64,000 nt of DNA from an uncultured Lachnospiraceae bacterium (lineage in GTDB: Bacteria; Bacillota; Clostridia; Lachnospirales; Lachnospiraceae), in assembly GCA_902798585.1 (NCBI GenBank), contig CADBXF010000007.1, positions 62,001-126,000 of the forward strand, given 5' to 3'. A program made the translations under genes and the position numbers. The notes beneath the pieces are model-generated. The model did not search any database. It saw only the letters and a program-made list of their open reading frames with translations, and was not told the origin of the DNA. Shown piece after piece: positions 26,686 through 37,098 of the stretch (positions are counted from its first letter, which is position 1; each line of letters begins with the position of its first letter).

Positions 26686-27708
26686 ATGATCAAGGAAGCG
26701 ATTGTCAAGATTGTAAGCAAGGGAGACCTCACCTATGACGAGGCGTACACCGTGATGAACGAAATCATGAGCGGGGAGACGACGCCCACGCAAAATGCCG
26801 CATTTCTCGCGGCGCTGTCCACCAAGAGCGCACGCGCGGAGACGACGGACGAGATTGCGGGCTGCGCGGCCGCAATGCGCGCCCATGCGACGGCGGTTGA
26901 GCCGGGGATGGATGTCTTCGAAATCGTCGGCACCGGAGGAGACAACGCGCAGAGCTTCAACATCTCGACGACGGCGGCGCTCGTCGCTGCGGCGGGCGGC
27001 GTGAAGGTCGCAAAGCACGGAAACCGCGCGGCATCCTCTCTGTGCGGCACGGCGGACTGCCTCGAGGCGCTCGGCGTGAACATTTCGCAGAGCCCGGAGC
27101 GCTGCGTGGAGCTTCTTAAAGAGGTCGGCATGTGCTTCTTCTTCGCGCAGAAGTACCACTCCTCGATGAAGTATGTCGGACCGATTCGCAAGGAGCTCGG
27201 GTTCCGCACCGTATTTAACATCCTCGGACCGCTCACGAACCCCGGAAAGCCCACGATGCAGCTTTTGGGCGTGTACGACGACTATTTGGTGGAGCCGCTT
27301 GCACAGGTTCTCGTAAGCCTCGGCGTTAAGCGCGGCATGGTCGTCTACGGCATGGATAAGCTCGACGAAATCTCCCTGAGCGCGCCGACGAAAATCTGCG
27401 AGATCCGAGACGGCTGGTTCCGCTCCTTCACAATCACGCCCGAGGACTTCGGCTTCGCGCGATGCACCAAGGAGGAGCTCAAGGGCGGCACCCCTGCGGA
27501 AAATGCGGCGATTACCCGCGACATTCTCGGCGGCGCAAAGGGCGCGAAGAGAAATGCGGTGCTCCTGAATGCGGGCGCATCCCTGTATATTGCCGGCAAG
27601 GCAGATACTTTTGCGGACGGCGTGAAGCTTGCGGCGGAAATCATCGATTCCGGCAAGGCGCTCGCGACGCTCGAGCGCCTGATTGAGGTAAGCAACCGTC
27701 CGGAGTAA
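26686..27708 (+). CDS. trpD: Anthranilate phosphoribosyltransferase
   Basis: TrpD (340 residues) joins anthranilate to PRPP. The glycine-rich PRPP site is [15 protein letters not shown], followed by [21 protein letters not shown] and the conserved [11 protein letters not shown]. The ribosome site AAGGAGAA is well placed. A 94-bp gap after trpG contains a small CCGGTA/TACCGG hairpin. Confidence 0.97.
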   Translation: MIKEAIVKIVSKGDLTYDEAYTVMNEIMSGETTPTQNAAFLAALSTKSARAETTDEIAGCAAAMRAHATAVEPGMDVFEIVGTGGDNAQSFNISTTAALVAAAGGVKVAKHGNRAASSLCGTADCLEALGVNISQSPERCVELLKEVGMCFFFAQKYHSSMKYVGPIRKELGFRTVFNILGPLTNPGKPTMQLLGVYDDYLVEPLAQVLVSLGVKRGMVVYGMDKLDEISLSAPTKICEIRDGWFRSFTITPEDFGFARCTKEELKGGTPAENAAITRDILGGAKGAKRNAVLLNAGASLYIAGKADTFADGVKLAAEIIDSGKALATLERLIEVSNRPE

Positions 27709-27731
27709 AGCCCGGAGGAAAGAGGAAAGAA

Positions 27732-28550
27732 ATGAGCGTTTCGGAACAAAATACACGAACCCGCGCGGAGGAGACCATCCTCGACAGGCTTGCGGAGCAT
27801 GCGAGAGAGCGGGTGGCCGCAGCGGAGCGGAGGGTTTCTCCTGCAGATATGCGCCGCATGGCGGAATCCCTTCCGGCGACTCCGGGAAGGTTTGAGCAGG
27901 CGCTTCGGAAGCCGGGGCTTTCCTTCATCTGCGAGTGCAAGAAGGCGTCGCCCTCGAAAGGGCTGATTGCGGAGCATTTTCCGTATCTGAAAATCGCGCG
28001 CGAGTACGAGCGCGCGGGCGCGGATGCGATTTCGGTGCTCACGGAGCCCAAATGGTTTCTGGGGAGCGACGAATACCTGCGGGAGATTGCGGATGCCGTC
28101 GCGGTTCCGTGCCTTCGGAAGGATTTTACGGTGGACCCGTACATGATTTACGAGGCGAAGCTTCTCGGGGCTTCCGCGGTGCTGCTGATTGTTTCTCTGC
28201 TTGACGCGGGGGCGCTTCGGGAGTATCTTAAGATTTGCGACAGTCTGGGGCTCTCGGCGCTTACGGAGATTCACGACGAGACGGAGGCGGAGATTGCGCT
28301 TTCTGCCGGTGCGCGGATTGTCGGCGTCAACAATCGGAATCTTCGCGATTTTACGGTGGATACCGGCAACAGCGCGAGACTTCGCGCGCGGATTCCCTCC
28401 GATGTCGTGTTCGTCGCGGAGAGCGGCGTGCGCACGGCGGAGGATACGGCCGTCCTGCGGCAGATCGGCGCGGACGCGGCGCTTGTGGGCGAGAGCCTGA
28501 TGCGCGCGGAAAATATCGCCGCAAAGCTTGCGGAGCTCCGCGGGGAGTGA
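27732..28550 (+). CDS. trpC: Indole-3-glycerol-phosphate synthase
   Basis: TrpC (272 residues) is a TIM-barrel enzyme that closes the indole ring from CdRP. Signature FICECKKASPSKGLI holds the catalytic Lys; LRKDFTVDPYMIYEAKLLGASAVLLI and VGVNNRNLRDFTVD follow. It lies 23 bp after trpD. TrpC and TrpF are separate proteins here. Confidence 0.97.
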   Translation: MSVSEQNTRTRAEETILDRLAEHARERVAAAERRVSPADMRRMAESLPATPGRFEQALRKPGLSFICECKKASPSKGLIAEHFPYLKIAREYERAGADAISVLTEPKWFLGSDEYLREIADAVAVPCLRKDFTVDPYMIYEAKLLGASAVLLIVSLLDAGALREYLKICDSLGLSALTEIHDETEAEIALSAGARIVGVNNRNLRDFTVDTGNSARLRARIPSDVVFVAESGVRTAEDTAVLRQIGADAALVGESLMRAENIAAKLAELRGE

Positions 28551-28601
28551 CGCCGTGTCCCGGAAGGCGCGGGGCGTCGTACGGCAGGGGAGTGAGGTTC
28601 C

Positions 28602-29285
28602 ATGACGAAGATTAAACTGTGCGGGCTGATGCGCCCGCAGGACATCGAGACAGCCAATGCGCTTCGCCCGGATTTTGTCGGATTCGTGTTCGCGCCGGGG
28701 AGCAAACGGTGCATAACCGCGGAACAAGCAGGGGCGCTTCGCGCGCTGCTCGACCCGTCGATTCCGGCGGTCGGCGTGTTCATCGACGCGCAGCCGGCGG
28801 CGGTCGCAGAGCTTCTTGCACAAGGCATAATCGACATTGCACAGCTGCACGGATCGGAAGATGAGACATATGTCTCGGAGCTTCGGCGGCTGACGGACAA
28901 GCCTCTGATTCGGGCGTTTCGGTTTGACGCGCAGGGCGACGCCGCCGCGTCGGGGGAGGTTCTCCGGGCGGCGGAGCATTTTCCGTCGGAAGCGGTGCTT
29001 TACGATTCGGGCGCGGGGAGCGGCAGGAGGCTTAACCTGGAGCTGCTTGCGAACGCACAACGGCCGTACTTTCTCGCCGGCGGGCTGACGCCCGGGAATG
29101 TCGCGGAGGCTGTGTTACAGCTTCACCCGTATACGGTCGATGTCAGCTCCGGCATCGAGACCGAAGGAAGGAAAGATCCCGCGAAGATGGCGGCGTTCGT
29201 CGCGGCCGTGCGGGCGGCAGACGGTAAACAGATTCACGGATTAACAATCACGATACAGCAGGAGGGACAACATGACGAATCCTAA
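28602..29285 (+). CDS. trpF: Phosphoribosylanthranilate isomerase
   Basis: TrpF (227 residues) is the Amadori isomerase of the pathway. N-terminal [32 protein letters not shown] includes the catalytic Cys; [18 protein letters not shown] and VDVSSGIET motifs bind phosphate. The C-terminus is slightly longer than usual and overlaps trpB by 14 bp, suggesting coupled translation. Confidence 0.96.
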   Translation: MTKIKLCGLMRPQDIETANALRPDFVGFVFAPGSKRCITAEQAGALRALLDPSIPAVGVFIDAQPAAVAELLAQGIIDIAQLHGSEDETYVSELRRLTDKPLIRAFRFDAQGDAAASGEVLRAAEHFPSEAVLYDSGAGSGRRLNLELLANAQRPYFLAGGLTPGNVAEAVLQLHPYTVDVSSGIETEGRKDPAKMAAFVAAVRAADGKQIHGLTITIQQEGQHDES

Positions 29286-30462
29286 CGGACGCTTCGGCAT
29301 CCACGGCGGACAATACATCCCCGAGACATTGATGAACGCGGTCAATGAGCTCGAGGCTGCGTACAATCATTACAAGGTCGACCCGGAGTTCAACCGGGAG
29401 CTCACCGAGCTCTTCAACGAGTATGCCGGACGGCCGTCGCGCCTGTATTTTGCGCGCAAAATGACGGAGAATCTCGGCGGCGCGAAGATTTATCTGAAGC
29501 GCGAGGATTTGAATCACACCGGAGCACATAAAATCAACAATGTGCTCGGGCAGGCGCTTCTCGCACGGAAAATGGGCAAGACCCGGCTGATTGCGGAGAC
29601 CGGCGCGGGCCAGCACGGCGTCGCGACAGCTACGGCAGCGGCGCTGTTCGGCATGGAATGCGTCGTTTTCATGGGCGAGGAGGACACCCGCAGGCAGGCG
29701 CTCAATGTGTACCGCATGAAGCTTCTCGGAGCGGATGTCGTTCCGGTGAAGACGGGCACCGCGACATTGAAGGATGCGGTTTCCGAGGCGATGCGCGAGT
29801 GGACGAACCGAATCAGCGATACGCATTACTGCCTCGGCTCGGTCATGGGGCCGCACCCGTTCCCGACGATTGTCCGCGATTTTCAGGCGGTGATTTCGAA
29901 GGAGATTAAGGAGCAGATGCTGCAGAAGGAGGGGCGCCTCCCCGACGCGGTTCTCGCGTGTGTGGGCGGCGGCTCAAACGCCATCGGCTCGTTCTATCAT
30001 TTTATCGGAGATTCCGGAGTACGGCTCATCGGCTGTGAGGCAGCCGGCCGCGGAATCGACACCTGGGAGACGGCCGCGACAATCTCCGTCGGAAAGCTCG
30101 GCATTTTCCACGGAATGAAGTCCTACTTCTGCCAGGACGAATACGGACAGATTGCGCCGGTGTACTCCATCTCGGCCGGTCTCGACTATCCGGGTGTCGG
30201 CCCGGAGCACGCATATCTGCACGACATCGGGCGCGCGGAGTATGTTCCGGTGACGGACGAGGAGGCCGTGGAGGCGTTTGAGTACCTTGCGAAGACGGAG
30301 GGAATCATTCCCGCCATCGAGTCTGCGCACGCGATTGCCTATGCCCGCAAGCTTGCGCCGACGATGGGGAAGGATAAGATTATCGTCGTGACGGTTTCGG
30401 GCCGCGGCGACAAGGACTGCGCGGCGATTGCGCGGTACAGAGGGGAGGATATCCATGAGTGA
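29272..30462 (+). CDS. trpB: Tryptophan synthase beta chain
   Basis: TrpB (396 residues) is the PLP enzyme that joins indole and serine. The PLP Lys is in [25 protein letters not shown] and the phosphate loop [10 protein letters not shown] are present. It forms the alpha2-beta2 complex with TrpA, whose gene overlaps by 8 bp. The ribosome site GGAGGG lies inside the end of trpF. Confidence 0.98.
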   Translation: MTNPNGRFGIHGGQYIPETLMNAVNELEAAYNHYKVDPEFNRELTELFNEYAGRPSRLYFARKMTENLGGAKIYLKREDLNHTGAHKINNVLGQALLARKMGKTRLIAETGAGQHGVATATAAALFGMECVVFMGEEDTRRQALNVYRMKLLGADVVPVKTGTATLKDAVSEAMREWTNRISDTHYCLGSVMGPHPFPTIVRDFQAVISKEIKEQMLQKEGRLPDAVLACVGGGSNAIGSFYHFIGDSGVRLIGCEAAGRGIDTWETAATISVGKLGIFHGMKSYFCQDEYGQIAPVYSISAGLDYPGVGPEHAYLHDIGRAEYVPVTDEEAVEAFEYLAKTEGIIPAIESAHAIAYARKLAPTMGKDKIIVVTVSGRGDKDCAAIARYRGEDIHE

Positions 30463-31261
30463 TTTTGAAAAGACATGCGGCGCGGCGCCCGGCGGAAACC
30501 GGATAGCCTCGGCATTTGATCACGGCAAAGCATTTATCGCATTTATCACCTGCGGAGATCCGGATCTCGCGACGACGGCAGCGGCTGTCCGCGCCGCAGT
30601 CGCAAACGGTGCGGATCTGATTGAGCTCGGAATTCCGTTCTCCGACCCGACCGCGGAAGGCCCCGTGATTCAGGAGGCAAATGTGCGCGCTCTCGCCGGC
30701 GGAGTCACCACGGACAAGGTGTTCGGCCTCGTGCGCGAGCTTCGCAGCGATGTGACCGTCCCTCTCGTGTTTATGACCTACGCCAATGTCGTGTTCTCCT
30801 ACGGCGCGGACCGTTTCATCCGCACCTGCAGCGAAATCGGCATCGACGGACTGATTTTGCCTGACATTCCTTATGAGGAGCGAGAAGAGTTCCTCCCGAT
30901 TTGCCGTCAGTACGGCGTCAAACTGATTTCTCTGATTGCGCCGACATCCGCGGAGCGCGTCGCAATGATTGCAAAGGATGCGGAGGGCTTCATTTACCTC
31001 GTGTCAAGCCTCGGCGTGACCGGAACGCGGGACAAAATCACGACGGACCTCACCTCCATCGTGCGCGAGATTCGCGCCAACACAACGGTGCCCTGTGCGG
31101 TCGGATTCGGAATCTCCACTCCGGCGCAGGCCCATGCGATGGCCGAAGTTGCTGACGGAGCCATCGTGGGTTCCGCCATCGTGCGCATCCTCGCCGCCCG
31201 CGGCAAGGACGCCCCGGACGAGATCGGAGCCTTCGTAAAATCGATGAAAGATGCGCTGTAA
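30455..31261 (+). CDS. trpA: Tryptophan synthase alpha chain
   Basis: The start is at 30455 ([11 protein letters not shown]), after GGGGAGGA; 268 residues. TIM barrel with [19 protein letters not shown], holding catalytic Glu and Asp, and the phosphate-binding [11 protein letters not shown]. It cleaves indole-3-glycerol phosphate and channels indole to TrpB. Last gene of the operon; a terminator follows. Confidence 0.97.
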   Translation: MSDFEKTCGAAPGGNRIASAFDHGKAFIAFITCGDPDLATTAAAVRAAVANGADLIELGIPFSDPTAEGPVIQEANVRALAGGVTTDKVFGLVRELRSDVTVPLVFMTYANVVFSYGADRFIRTCSEIGIDGLILPDIPYEEREEFLPICRQYGVKLISLIAPTSAERVAMIAKDAEGFIYLVSSLGVTGTRDKITTDLTSIVREIRANTTVPCAVGFGISTPAQAHAMAEVADGAIVGSAIVRILAARGKDAPDEIGAFVKSMKDAL

Positions 31262-31277
31262 GGGTGAGTTGTCAATC

Positions 31278-31312
31278 CGCCGCCGACCGGGAAATCCGGC
31301 CGGCGGTTTTTT
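31278..31312 (+). terminator. Terminator of the trp operon
   Basis: CCGCCG-ACCGG / CCGG-CCGGCGG hairpin followed by TTTTTT. Beyond it, TTGACA at 31345-31350 may be the -35 box for the next operon, but the -10 box is poor. The rest of 31262-31587 shows no gene. Confidence 0.85.
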
Positions 31313-31587
31313 CGCTTTTTTACGAAAAAATAACTTACGCGCCCTTGACAGATTGCGAGGAATATGCGACGATAGAACAAGCTGAAATATTCAGTTACGG
31401 TTGGAGCCTCCGGAAGCTGCTTTGACATCGGGTTGCGCTTTGCTTTCAGCACAGTCCGCGCAATCGAAACGGATTTTTCAAAGCTCGAAGAAGGCGCAAT
31501 CGGAAAATGAAATCAAGAAGGGCAGACCGCGGCATGTTCCGTTCGGCGGTGCCCGGAAACCGGGATGCAGACAGGGGGGAACGGCGG

Positions 31588-32100
31588 ATGAAAGCGAAAA
31601 AATTGTTTCGAAGGCTGCGGATTGCCGGAACGGTGATTGTGATTCTCGCGATGGTGTACCTGGGCGTTCATTTTGTGTGCTGCGAAGCGGTCATGGGTCC
31701 TTTCCTGAACGGGGAAAAGACCGGCGGATGGTTCGGATGGTATGTCGAGAAAGACACAGAGTTCGAGGTGTCGGCGCGGCGGTTCGGGCTGATGAAATTT
31801 TACGGAGAGGTTCATGTTCAGAGGACAGGCAGTAACAGAATTGCCGTAGGAAAGGAACAACCCCCGACCTGCGGGCTGATTGTGTGGCGGGGCGTCGGAT
31901 TTGTCGATTACGGCCTGATGATTACGGTTCCTCAGGAAAAGGGTTTTCATGCTTATTTGATAAAGATTACAGAGGAAGGGGAGTATATTTCCGAAAATAT
32001 TCTGTCACTTGAAGAAGAGGCGTTTGTGAAGACGTTTCTTGATGATAATAAGCAGGAAATTCTGGAATTGATCGGAAAATACCAATCGATTGGGGGATGA
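31588..32100 (+). CDS. Single-pass membrane protein of an ABC-transporter operon
   Basis: The start is at 31588 (MKAKKLFRRLRIAG), preceded by AGGGGGGA; 170 residues. One N-terminal helix (IAGTVIVILAMVYLGVHFVC) anchors an extracytoplasmic domain of about 140 residues with aromatic-rich strands (GGWFGWYVEKDTEFEV). Function unknown. It overlaps the next gene by 4 bp and so belongs to the same three-gene unit as the permease-like protein and ATPase. Confidence 0.65.
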   Translation: MKAKKLFRRLRIAGTVIVILAMVYLGVHFVCCEAVMGPFLNGEKTGGWFGWYVEKDTEFEVSARRFGLMKFYGEVHVQRTGSNRIAVGKEQPPTCGLIVWRGVGFVDYGLMITVPQEKGFHAYLIKITEEGEYISENILSLEEEAFVKTFLDDNKQEILELIGKYQSIGG

Positions 32101-34064
32101 TTGTCTTGCGGGGAGCCAAATACATCATTTTACTGCTGGGCATTTGTGTGGTCCTGATTTTCTGCGGGGAGGAAAGCCGGGAGTTCGTTTACGGGTTCCT
32201 GGAGGGCAACCCCTATTTTCTTGTCGACGGAAAAAACCGGGAAATGTATGCCGATTCGTTCGGGGAGACGCTCACGAAGCTCGCGGAGGAGTACAAGGTC
32301 GGGCTGTATGCGCAGTCCGCGCGAATCGGGGAAGACGGACTTGAGGAGGCCTTTGTATACCTTAATTCCCTGCAGAAAGAGCGATTGAAAGATGACGGGC
32401 TTTACATTGAAGGCGAGGGCGCCTCACTGCTTTCCGACCCGGTGCGGGTTTTCGTCCGCGATTTTCGCGAGTTTGCGAAATCCGATGCGGATATGCCGGA
32501 TCGGGTTTATGTGATCGGGTCGGCGGATACCGCCCGAAAAATACGGGAGATTCTTGTCGCGGAATACAATGTCTCCGGGGTCGAGGAAGGAATTGTCCAC
32601 GAGGAGACCGATGTGATTGCGGCGCTGTGGGCAATCGTCGGGGCGGTCTTCCTTTTTCTGACGGCGGTGGACACAATCGTCTCGCGAAAGCGGGGGCTGA
32701 TTCGCGCGGTAATCGGCTGCGGCATGTACCGCGAATTGCTCGAGGGAATCCTGGCGGATGCGCTTGGGCTGGCGCTTTCTTTCGGTATCGCATATACGGT
32801 TTTGGGACGGTGGTATATTTTTCCCAACCGTCGGATTCATGTGATATGCCTTTCGGTGCTTCTGCTCGGAAGCGTTCTCATACATGTCGTTCTGTCCCGG
32901 GTCGATGTCCGCCGGGCGCTCCGGCAGGTTCAAATCGACCGCGAAGTGCTGTGGGTGCTCTGCACTGTCAAAATTGTGATTACGGTTTTGAGTCTGGTGA
33001 TTGTCGCCGGTCTGATCAACGAGATTCACAAGACGAAAAATGTCCGGGATATGCTGGATACGCTCGGTGACATGCGCGATTACCATTTTGTGAGCGTCTT
33101 CTGCCCGGACGAGATCGGGAAGGGCGATGAATTCGATTGTCAGGATTGGCTGGAAAAGCTGTTTTCGGAAAATGCGGCGGAGTACAGGCCGATGTATTTT
33201 TCGGAGAGGGGCTACGGGATTTCCGATGACGAGACAACCCGGATGGTTGAAATCAGCTATCATGCGAGGGACTTGTTCGAGTTGACGGGGAAATACCGGG
33301 AGAGCGATTATGCTTCGGATTACATCGTGCTGATTCCGCGAGGATTGGCCGGGGACGATGACGAGGTGCCGGATGAGATGATTCTCGACGCCTGCGGAAA
33401 GGAGTCGGTCACAAAGGTATGGTACGATGAGACCGCGGAATTTGTATGCACTACAGGCGGCGAGGGACGGCTCAACCTGACGGTGTGCAAAAACCCGCTT
33501 GTGCTGCTGCGGAATCATCCGGACACGGCAGCCTCCGTCGCCAGAGTGATGAAGGATTTCAGCGAGGGCGTGATGAAGGTGATGTTCCGCCTTCGCTCGG
33601 AGCAGGAGCTCCGGAAAATACGGGAGGTTGACGACAGTCGGTACATCGTAACGACGGGAAATGTGATTGCGCTCGTGGAGGACCAAAAGCACAGGCAGGA
33701 AGTGTTCGTGCTGTCGGAGAGCATTTTGTGCGGGCTCATTCTGCTTTATGATTTCCTGCTCTCGCTTCGACTTTCGCAGATTGATTACTATGTAAACCGG
33801 CGGAAAAACACCGTCGGATTGATTCTGGGCAGATCCCTGACGGAGAGGTATCGGGGAACCATTTTGCGGTATGTCATAACGACGGCGGTTTCGCTGTTGT
33901 TGATTTGTGCGCTGTGCCTGTATTTCCGATTGTCCGGGATAGGAGCGGTGACGGCTTTCGGAGGGCTGCTTTGCGCGGCTGACATCGCGATGTATCTGAT
34001 CCGGATGCGGAGAATGGAGAAGAGAAACCTTAAGCAGGTTATTGCGGGGGGTATATATGCTTGA
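32097..34064 (+). CDS. Large ABC permease-like membrane protein (bacteriocin-associated DUF1430-like)
   Basis: The protein has 655 residues. Topology: an N-terminal helix, an external domain of about 150 residues, three or four helices (ALWAIVGAVFLFLTAVDTI; ILADALGLALSFGIAYTVLG; IHVICLSVLLLGSVLIHVVL; KIVITVLSLVIVAGLI), a second external domain of about 230 residues and three C-terminal helices. This resembles the FtsX/MacB-like permeases called bacteriocin-associated integral membrane proteins. Two MacB-like external domains are visible. It overlaps the ATPase gene by 8 bp. Likely role: export of, or immunity to, a peptide; no peptide gene is visible. Confidence 0.7.
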   Translation: MIVLRGAKYIILLLGICVVLIFCGEESREFVYGFLEGNPYFLVDGKNREMYADSFGETLTKLAEEYKVGLYAQSARIGEDGLEEAFVYLNSLQKERLKDDGLYIEGEGASLLSDPVRVFVRDFREFAKSDADMPDRVYVIGSADTARKIREILVAEYNVSGVEEGIVHEETDVIAALWAIVGAVFLFLTAVDTIVSRKRGLIRAVIGCGMYRELLEGILADALGLALSFGIAYTVLGRWYIFPNRRIHVICLSVLLLGSVLIHVVLSRVDVRRALRQVQIDREVLWVLCTVKIVITVLSLVIVAGLINEIHKTKNVRDMLDTLGDMRDYHFVSVFCPDEIGKGDEFDCQDWLEKLFSENAAEYRPMYFSERGYGISDDETTRMVEISYHARDLFELTGKYRESDYASDYIVLIPRGLAGDDDEVPDEMILDACGKESVTKVWYDETAEFVCTTGGEGRLNLTVCKNPLVLLRNHPDTAASVARVMKDFSEGVMKVMFRLRSEQELRKIREVDDSRYIVTTGNVIALVEDQKHRQEVFVLSESILCGLILLYDFLLSLRLSQIDYYVNRRKNTVGLILGRSLTERYRGTILRYVITTAVSLLLICALCLYFRLSGIGAVTAFGGLLCAADIAMYLIRMRRMEKRNLKQVIAGGIYA

Positions 34065-34704
34065 AATCAAAGGGTTGTTAAAGAAATACGATGACCGGGT
34101 GCTGTTCCGGGATTTCAATCTCGAGATCGGAGACGGCGAGTTCGTTGTCATTCTGGGGGAGAGCGGCGCCGGCAAGACGACCCTGCTGAACATGATCGGC
34201 GGGCTGGAGGAAGTGACCGGCGGCGAAATCATCATCAACGGGAAACCGGTTACGGGAAAGCGGAACGACAGGGAGTTTTACGGAAAAACGGTCGGCTTCC
34301 TGTTTCAAAGCTTCGGCCTGCTGGAGGAGGAGACGGTTTACCGCAATCTGACGATGGTTCCCACGCGAAACCGAAGCAAAATAAGCATCGAAGAGGCTAT
34401 GGAGAGAACGGGAATTTCCGGGCTCAGAAACCAGAAGGTGTTTCGTCTGTCCGGTGGGGAACAGCAGCGGGTTGCGCTCTGCCGGCTGATTATCAAGCAG
34501 TGCGATCTGATTCTGGCGGACGAGCCGACGGGCAATCTTGACCCCGAAAACGCGCGGAAAGTGATGGAAATCCTGCGGGAAATCCGCGCGGACGGCAAGA
34601 CGGTGATTGTCGTTACGCACGATGCGAGGCTTGTTCGGGAGGGGGATCGCGTTATTACCGTCGCCCGCCGCGAGGGATCGTCCGGGCCGGAAAATGAGAC
34701 CTGA
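34057..34704 (+). CDS. ABC transporter ATP-binding protein (MacB/LolD type)
   Basis: The start is at 34057 (MLEIKGLLKKYDD), with GGGGGG six bases upstream; 215 residues. Walker A GESGAGKTTL, Q-loop FLFQSFGLL, signature LSGGEQQRVALCR, Walker B LILADEPTGNLD and switch His VVTHD are complete. The LSGGEQQR form is typical of the MacB/LolD group, which works with FtsX-like permeases as found next door. Confidence 0.93.
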   Translation: MLEIKGLLKKYDDRVLFRDFNLEIGDGEFVVILGESGAGKTTLLNMIGGLEEVTGGEIIINGKPVTGKRNDREFYGKTVGFLFQSFGLLEEETVYRNLTMVPTRNRSKISIEEAMERTGISGLRNQKVFRLSGGEQQRVALCRLIIKQCDLILADEPTGNLDPENARKVMEILREIRADGKTVIVVTHDARLVREGDRVITVARREGSSGPENET

Positions 34705-34726
34705 TTTGCGCTTGGTTTGCGCTGTG

Positions 34727-34753
34727 GGGAAGTCGAAGTTTTTTCGGCTTCCC
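34727..34753 (+). terminator. Probable terminator of the ABC operon
   Basis: GGGAAGTCGAA (34727-34737) pairs with TTCGGCTTCCC (34743-34753), one G-T pair; a T-rich stretch follows (TTCTTG). Confidence 0.6.
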
Positions 34754-34756
34754 TTC

Positions 34757-34785
34757 TTGCATTGCAGGGGTTGTTATGGTATTAT
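34757..34785 (+). promoter_or_regulatory. Promoter of the transketolase gene
   Basis: TTGCAT (34757-34762), 17-bp spacer, TATTAT (34780-34785), about 160 nt before the ATG. Confidence 0.7.
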
Positions 34786-34865
34786 CTTAACGGGTGTGCG
34801 CTCGTGTTGTGGGCGATGCACGCCTCTGCCGTTTTTTCGTCTGCGAAGCTCGCGGGCAGCGCGGT

Positions 34866-34892
34866 CCCGGCCGCTTTACCGCCGGGGTTTTT
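34866..34892 (+). promoter_or_regulatory. Terminator-like hairpin inside the tkt leader
   Basis: CCCGGC (34866-34871) pairs with GCCGGGG (34881-34887) and is followed by TTTTT (34888-34892). It lies between promoter and start codon, the position of an attenuator. An upstream CTGCC/GGCAG pair could compete with it. Confidence 0.5.
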
Positions 34893-34948
34893 GCATGCGG
34901 AATTTCGGGCGGAGGGATATCAGGAATAACTTCATCGGAGGAATCATT

Positions 34949-36934
34949 ATGAGCAAGGCAATTGATACGATGTCTGTCAACGCAATCCGCGTGCTTGCTG
35001 CGGATGCGATTCAGAAGGCAAAATCGGGACATCCCGGACTTCCGCTCGGCTCGGCTGCGGTAGCATACGAGCTTTGGGCAAAGCATATGAAGCACAATCC
35101 CGCCAACCCGGATTGGCCGAACCGCGACCGGTTCATCCTCTCCGGCGGACACGGTTCGACTCTTCTTTACTCGCTGCTCCACCTGTTCGGCTACGGCCTG
35201 ACCAAGGAGGATATGATGCAGTTCCGTCAGGACGGCTCCCTGACACCCGGTCATCCGGAGTACCGTCACACCAAGGGTGTTGAGGCTACCACGGGCCCGC
35301 TCGGCGCAGGCATGGGTATGGCTGTCGGTATGGCGATGGCTGAGGCTCATTTGGCAGCGAAGTTCAACAAGCCCGGGTTCCCGGTTGTTGACCACTTCAC
35401 CTATGTTCTCGGCGGCGACGGCTGCATGATGGAGGGGGTTTCCTACGAGGCTATGTCCCTTGCAGGTACGCTCGGTCTTTCCAAGCTGATTGTCTTCTAC
35501 GACAGCAACAAGATCAGTATCGAGGGCAACACGGACATCGCGTTCACCGAGGATGTTCAGGCAAGATTCCGCGCGATGGGCTTCCAGACGCTCGTTGTCG
35601 AGGACGGCAACAACCTCGATGAGATTGCTGCTGCAATCGAGGCTGCCAAGGCGGAGACGACGAAGCCTTCCATGATCACGGTTAAGACGCAGATCGGTTA
35701 CGGCTGCCCGGCGAAGCAGGGCAAGGCATCCGCACACGGCGAGCCTCTCGGCGAGGAGAATGTTGCGGCGATGAAGGAATTCCTCGGCTGGCCTTCGCAG
35801 GAAGCATTTTTCGTGCCTGAGGAAGTTTATGACAACTACAAGGCGCTCGCTGCAGAGCATGCGAAGGACGAGGACGCATGGAACAAGCTCTTCGCAGACT
35901 ACTGTGCGAAATTCCCGGAGATGAAGAAGGCTTGGGACGACGAGTTCAACATGGACATCGCAAAGCCTCTCATCGACGATGCCGAGTACTGGGCATATGA
36001 GGAGAAGGCAGACGCTACGAGAAATCTCGGCGGCTGGGCTCTCAACAAGCTTAAGAACAAGGTTCCGAACCTGATCGGCGGTTCCGCAGACCTCGCTCCG
36101 TCCAACAAGACGGCGATGAAGGATATCGCAGACTTCAGCAAGGACGATTACAGCGGCAGAAACCTTCACTTCGGCGTTCGTGAGTTCGCGATGGCTGCTA
36201 TCAGCAACGGTCTGACGCTCCACGGACTTCGCGCTTACTGCGCTACCTTCTTCGTATTCAGCGACTATGTAAAGCCGATGGCAAGACTCTCCGCTCTCAT
36301 GCGGATCCCGACCACGTTCGTTCTTACGCACGACTCCATCGGTGTCGGCGAGGACGGACCTACCCATGAGCCGATTGAGCAGCTTGCAATGCTCCGCTCG
36401 CTTCCGAACTTCCATGTATTCCGTCCGGCCGATGCGACCGAGACGCTGGCGGCATGGTACAGCGCAGTGACGAGCAAGGAGACGCCTACGGCGCTCGTTC
36501 TCACCAGACAGAATCTTCCGCAGCTTGCAGGCTCCTCCAAGGAAGCGCTCAAGGGCGGTTACATCATCGAGGATTCCAAGAAGGCCGTTCCGGATGCAAT
36601 CATCATTGCCAGCGGTTCCGAGGTTTCCATCTCGCTTGAGGCGAAGGCAACGCTTGCTGCAGAGGGTATCGACGCCCGCGTAGTCAGCATGCCTTGCATG
36701 GACATCTTCGAGGAGCAGAGTGATGCGTACAAGGAGAGCGTTCTTCCGAAGGCTGTCCGCGCGCGCGTTGCGGTTGAGGCTCTCAGCGACTTCGGTTGGG
36801 GCAAGTATGTCGGCCTTGACGGCGGCTATGTAACGATGCACGGCTTCGGTGCGAGCGCACCGGCTTCGGTTCTCTTCAAGAAGTTCGGCATCACCGCGGA
36901 AAATGTTGTTGCTACCGTGAAGAGCGTACTGTAA
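34949..36934 (+). CDS. tkt: Transketolase
   Basis: The start is at 34949 (MSKAIDTMSVN) after ATCGGAGGA; 661 residues. Thiamine-diphosphate motif GDGCMMEGVSYEAMSLAG...NKISIEG, N-terminal SGHPGLPLGSA and the pyrimidine-domain FGVREFAMAAISNG. The enzyme moves two-carbon units in the non-oxidative pentose phosphate pathway and supplies erythrose-4-phosphate, the DAHP synthase substrate used by the aro operon downstream. Codon choice differs from neighbours (frequent GCT, GGT, GTT), as expected for a highly expressed gene. Confidence 0.97.
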   Translation: MSKAIDTMSVNAIRVLAADAIQKAKSGHPGLPLGSAAVAYELWAKHMKHNPANPDWPNRDRFILSGGHGSTLLYSLLHLFGYGLTKEDMMQFRQDGSLTPGHPEYRHTKGVEATTGPLGAGMGMAVGMAMAEAHLAAKFNKPGFPVVDHFTYVLGGDGCMMEGVSYEAMSLAGTLGLSKLIVFYDSNKISIEGNTDIAFTEDVQARFRAMGFQTLVVEDGNNLDEIAAAIEAAKAETTKPSMITVKTQIGYGCPAKQGKASAHGEPLGEENVAAMKEFLGWPSQEAFFVPEEVYDNYKALAAEHAKDEDAWNKLFADYCAKFPEMKKAWDDEFNMDIAKPLIDDAEYWAYEEKADATRNLGGWALNKLKNKVPNLIGGSADLAPSNKTAMKDIADFSKDDYSGRNLHFGVREFAMAAISNGLTLHGLRAYCATFFVFSDYVKPMARLSALMRIPTTFVLTHDSIGVGEDGPTHEPIEQLAMLRSLPNFHVFRPADATETLAAWYSAVTSKETPTALVLTRQNLPQLAGSSKEALKGGYIIEDSKKAVPDAIIIASGSEVSISLEAKATLAAEGIDARVVSMPCMDIFEEQSDAYKESVLPKAVRARVAVEALSDFGWGKYVGLDGGYVTMHGFGASAPASVLFKKFGITAENVVATVKSVL

Positions 36935-37005
36935 TTCACGGCCATGCATATTCGGCATGAATTCCCGGCTGCGGGGATTGCATGCTGCACCGGAAGGAAA
37001 CTACG

Positions 37006-37036
37006 AGCCGGGGCGGATTGCCTGCCCCGGCTTGCT
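37006..37036 (+). terminator. Terminator after tkt
   Basis: A perfect 9-bp stem AGCCGGGGC (37006-37014) / GCCCCGGCT (37024-37032) is followed by TGCTTGTA; the T-run is weak. Confidence 0.6.
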
Positions 37037-37098
37037 TGTATATTTGTCGCGCGTGACAAATGTGGGGGCGCGCACATGGATTTTATGGAGGAAACAGG

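Noticed and set aside
34787..36958. A 723-codon open frame antisense to transketolase
   Set aside because: It mirrors the strongly biased codon use of tkt, has no ribosome site and no recognisable protein sequence.
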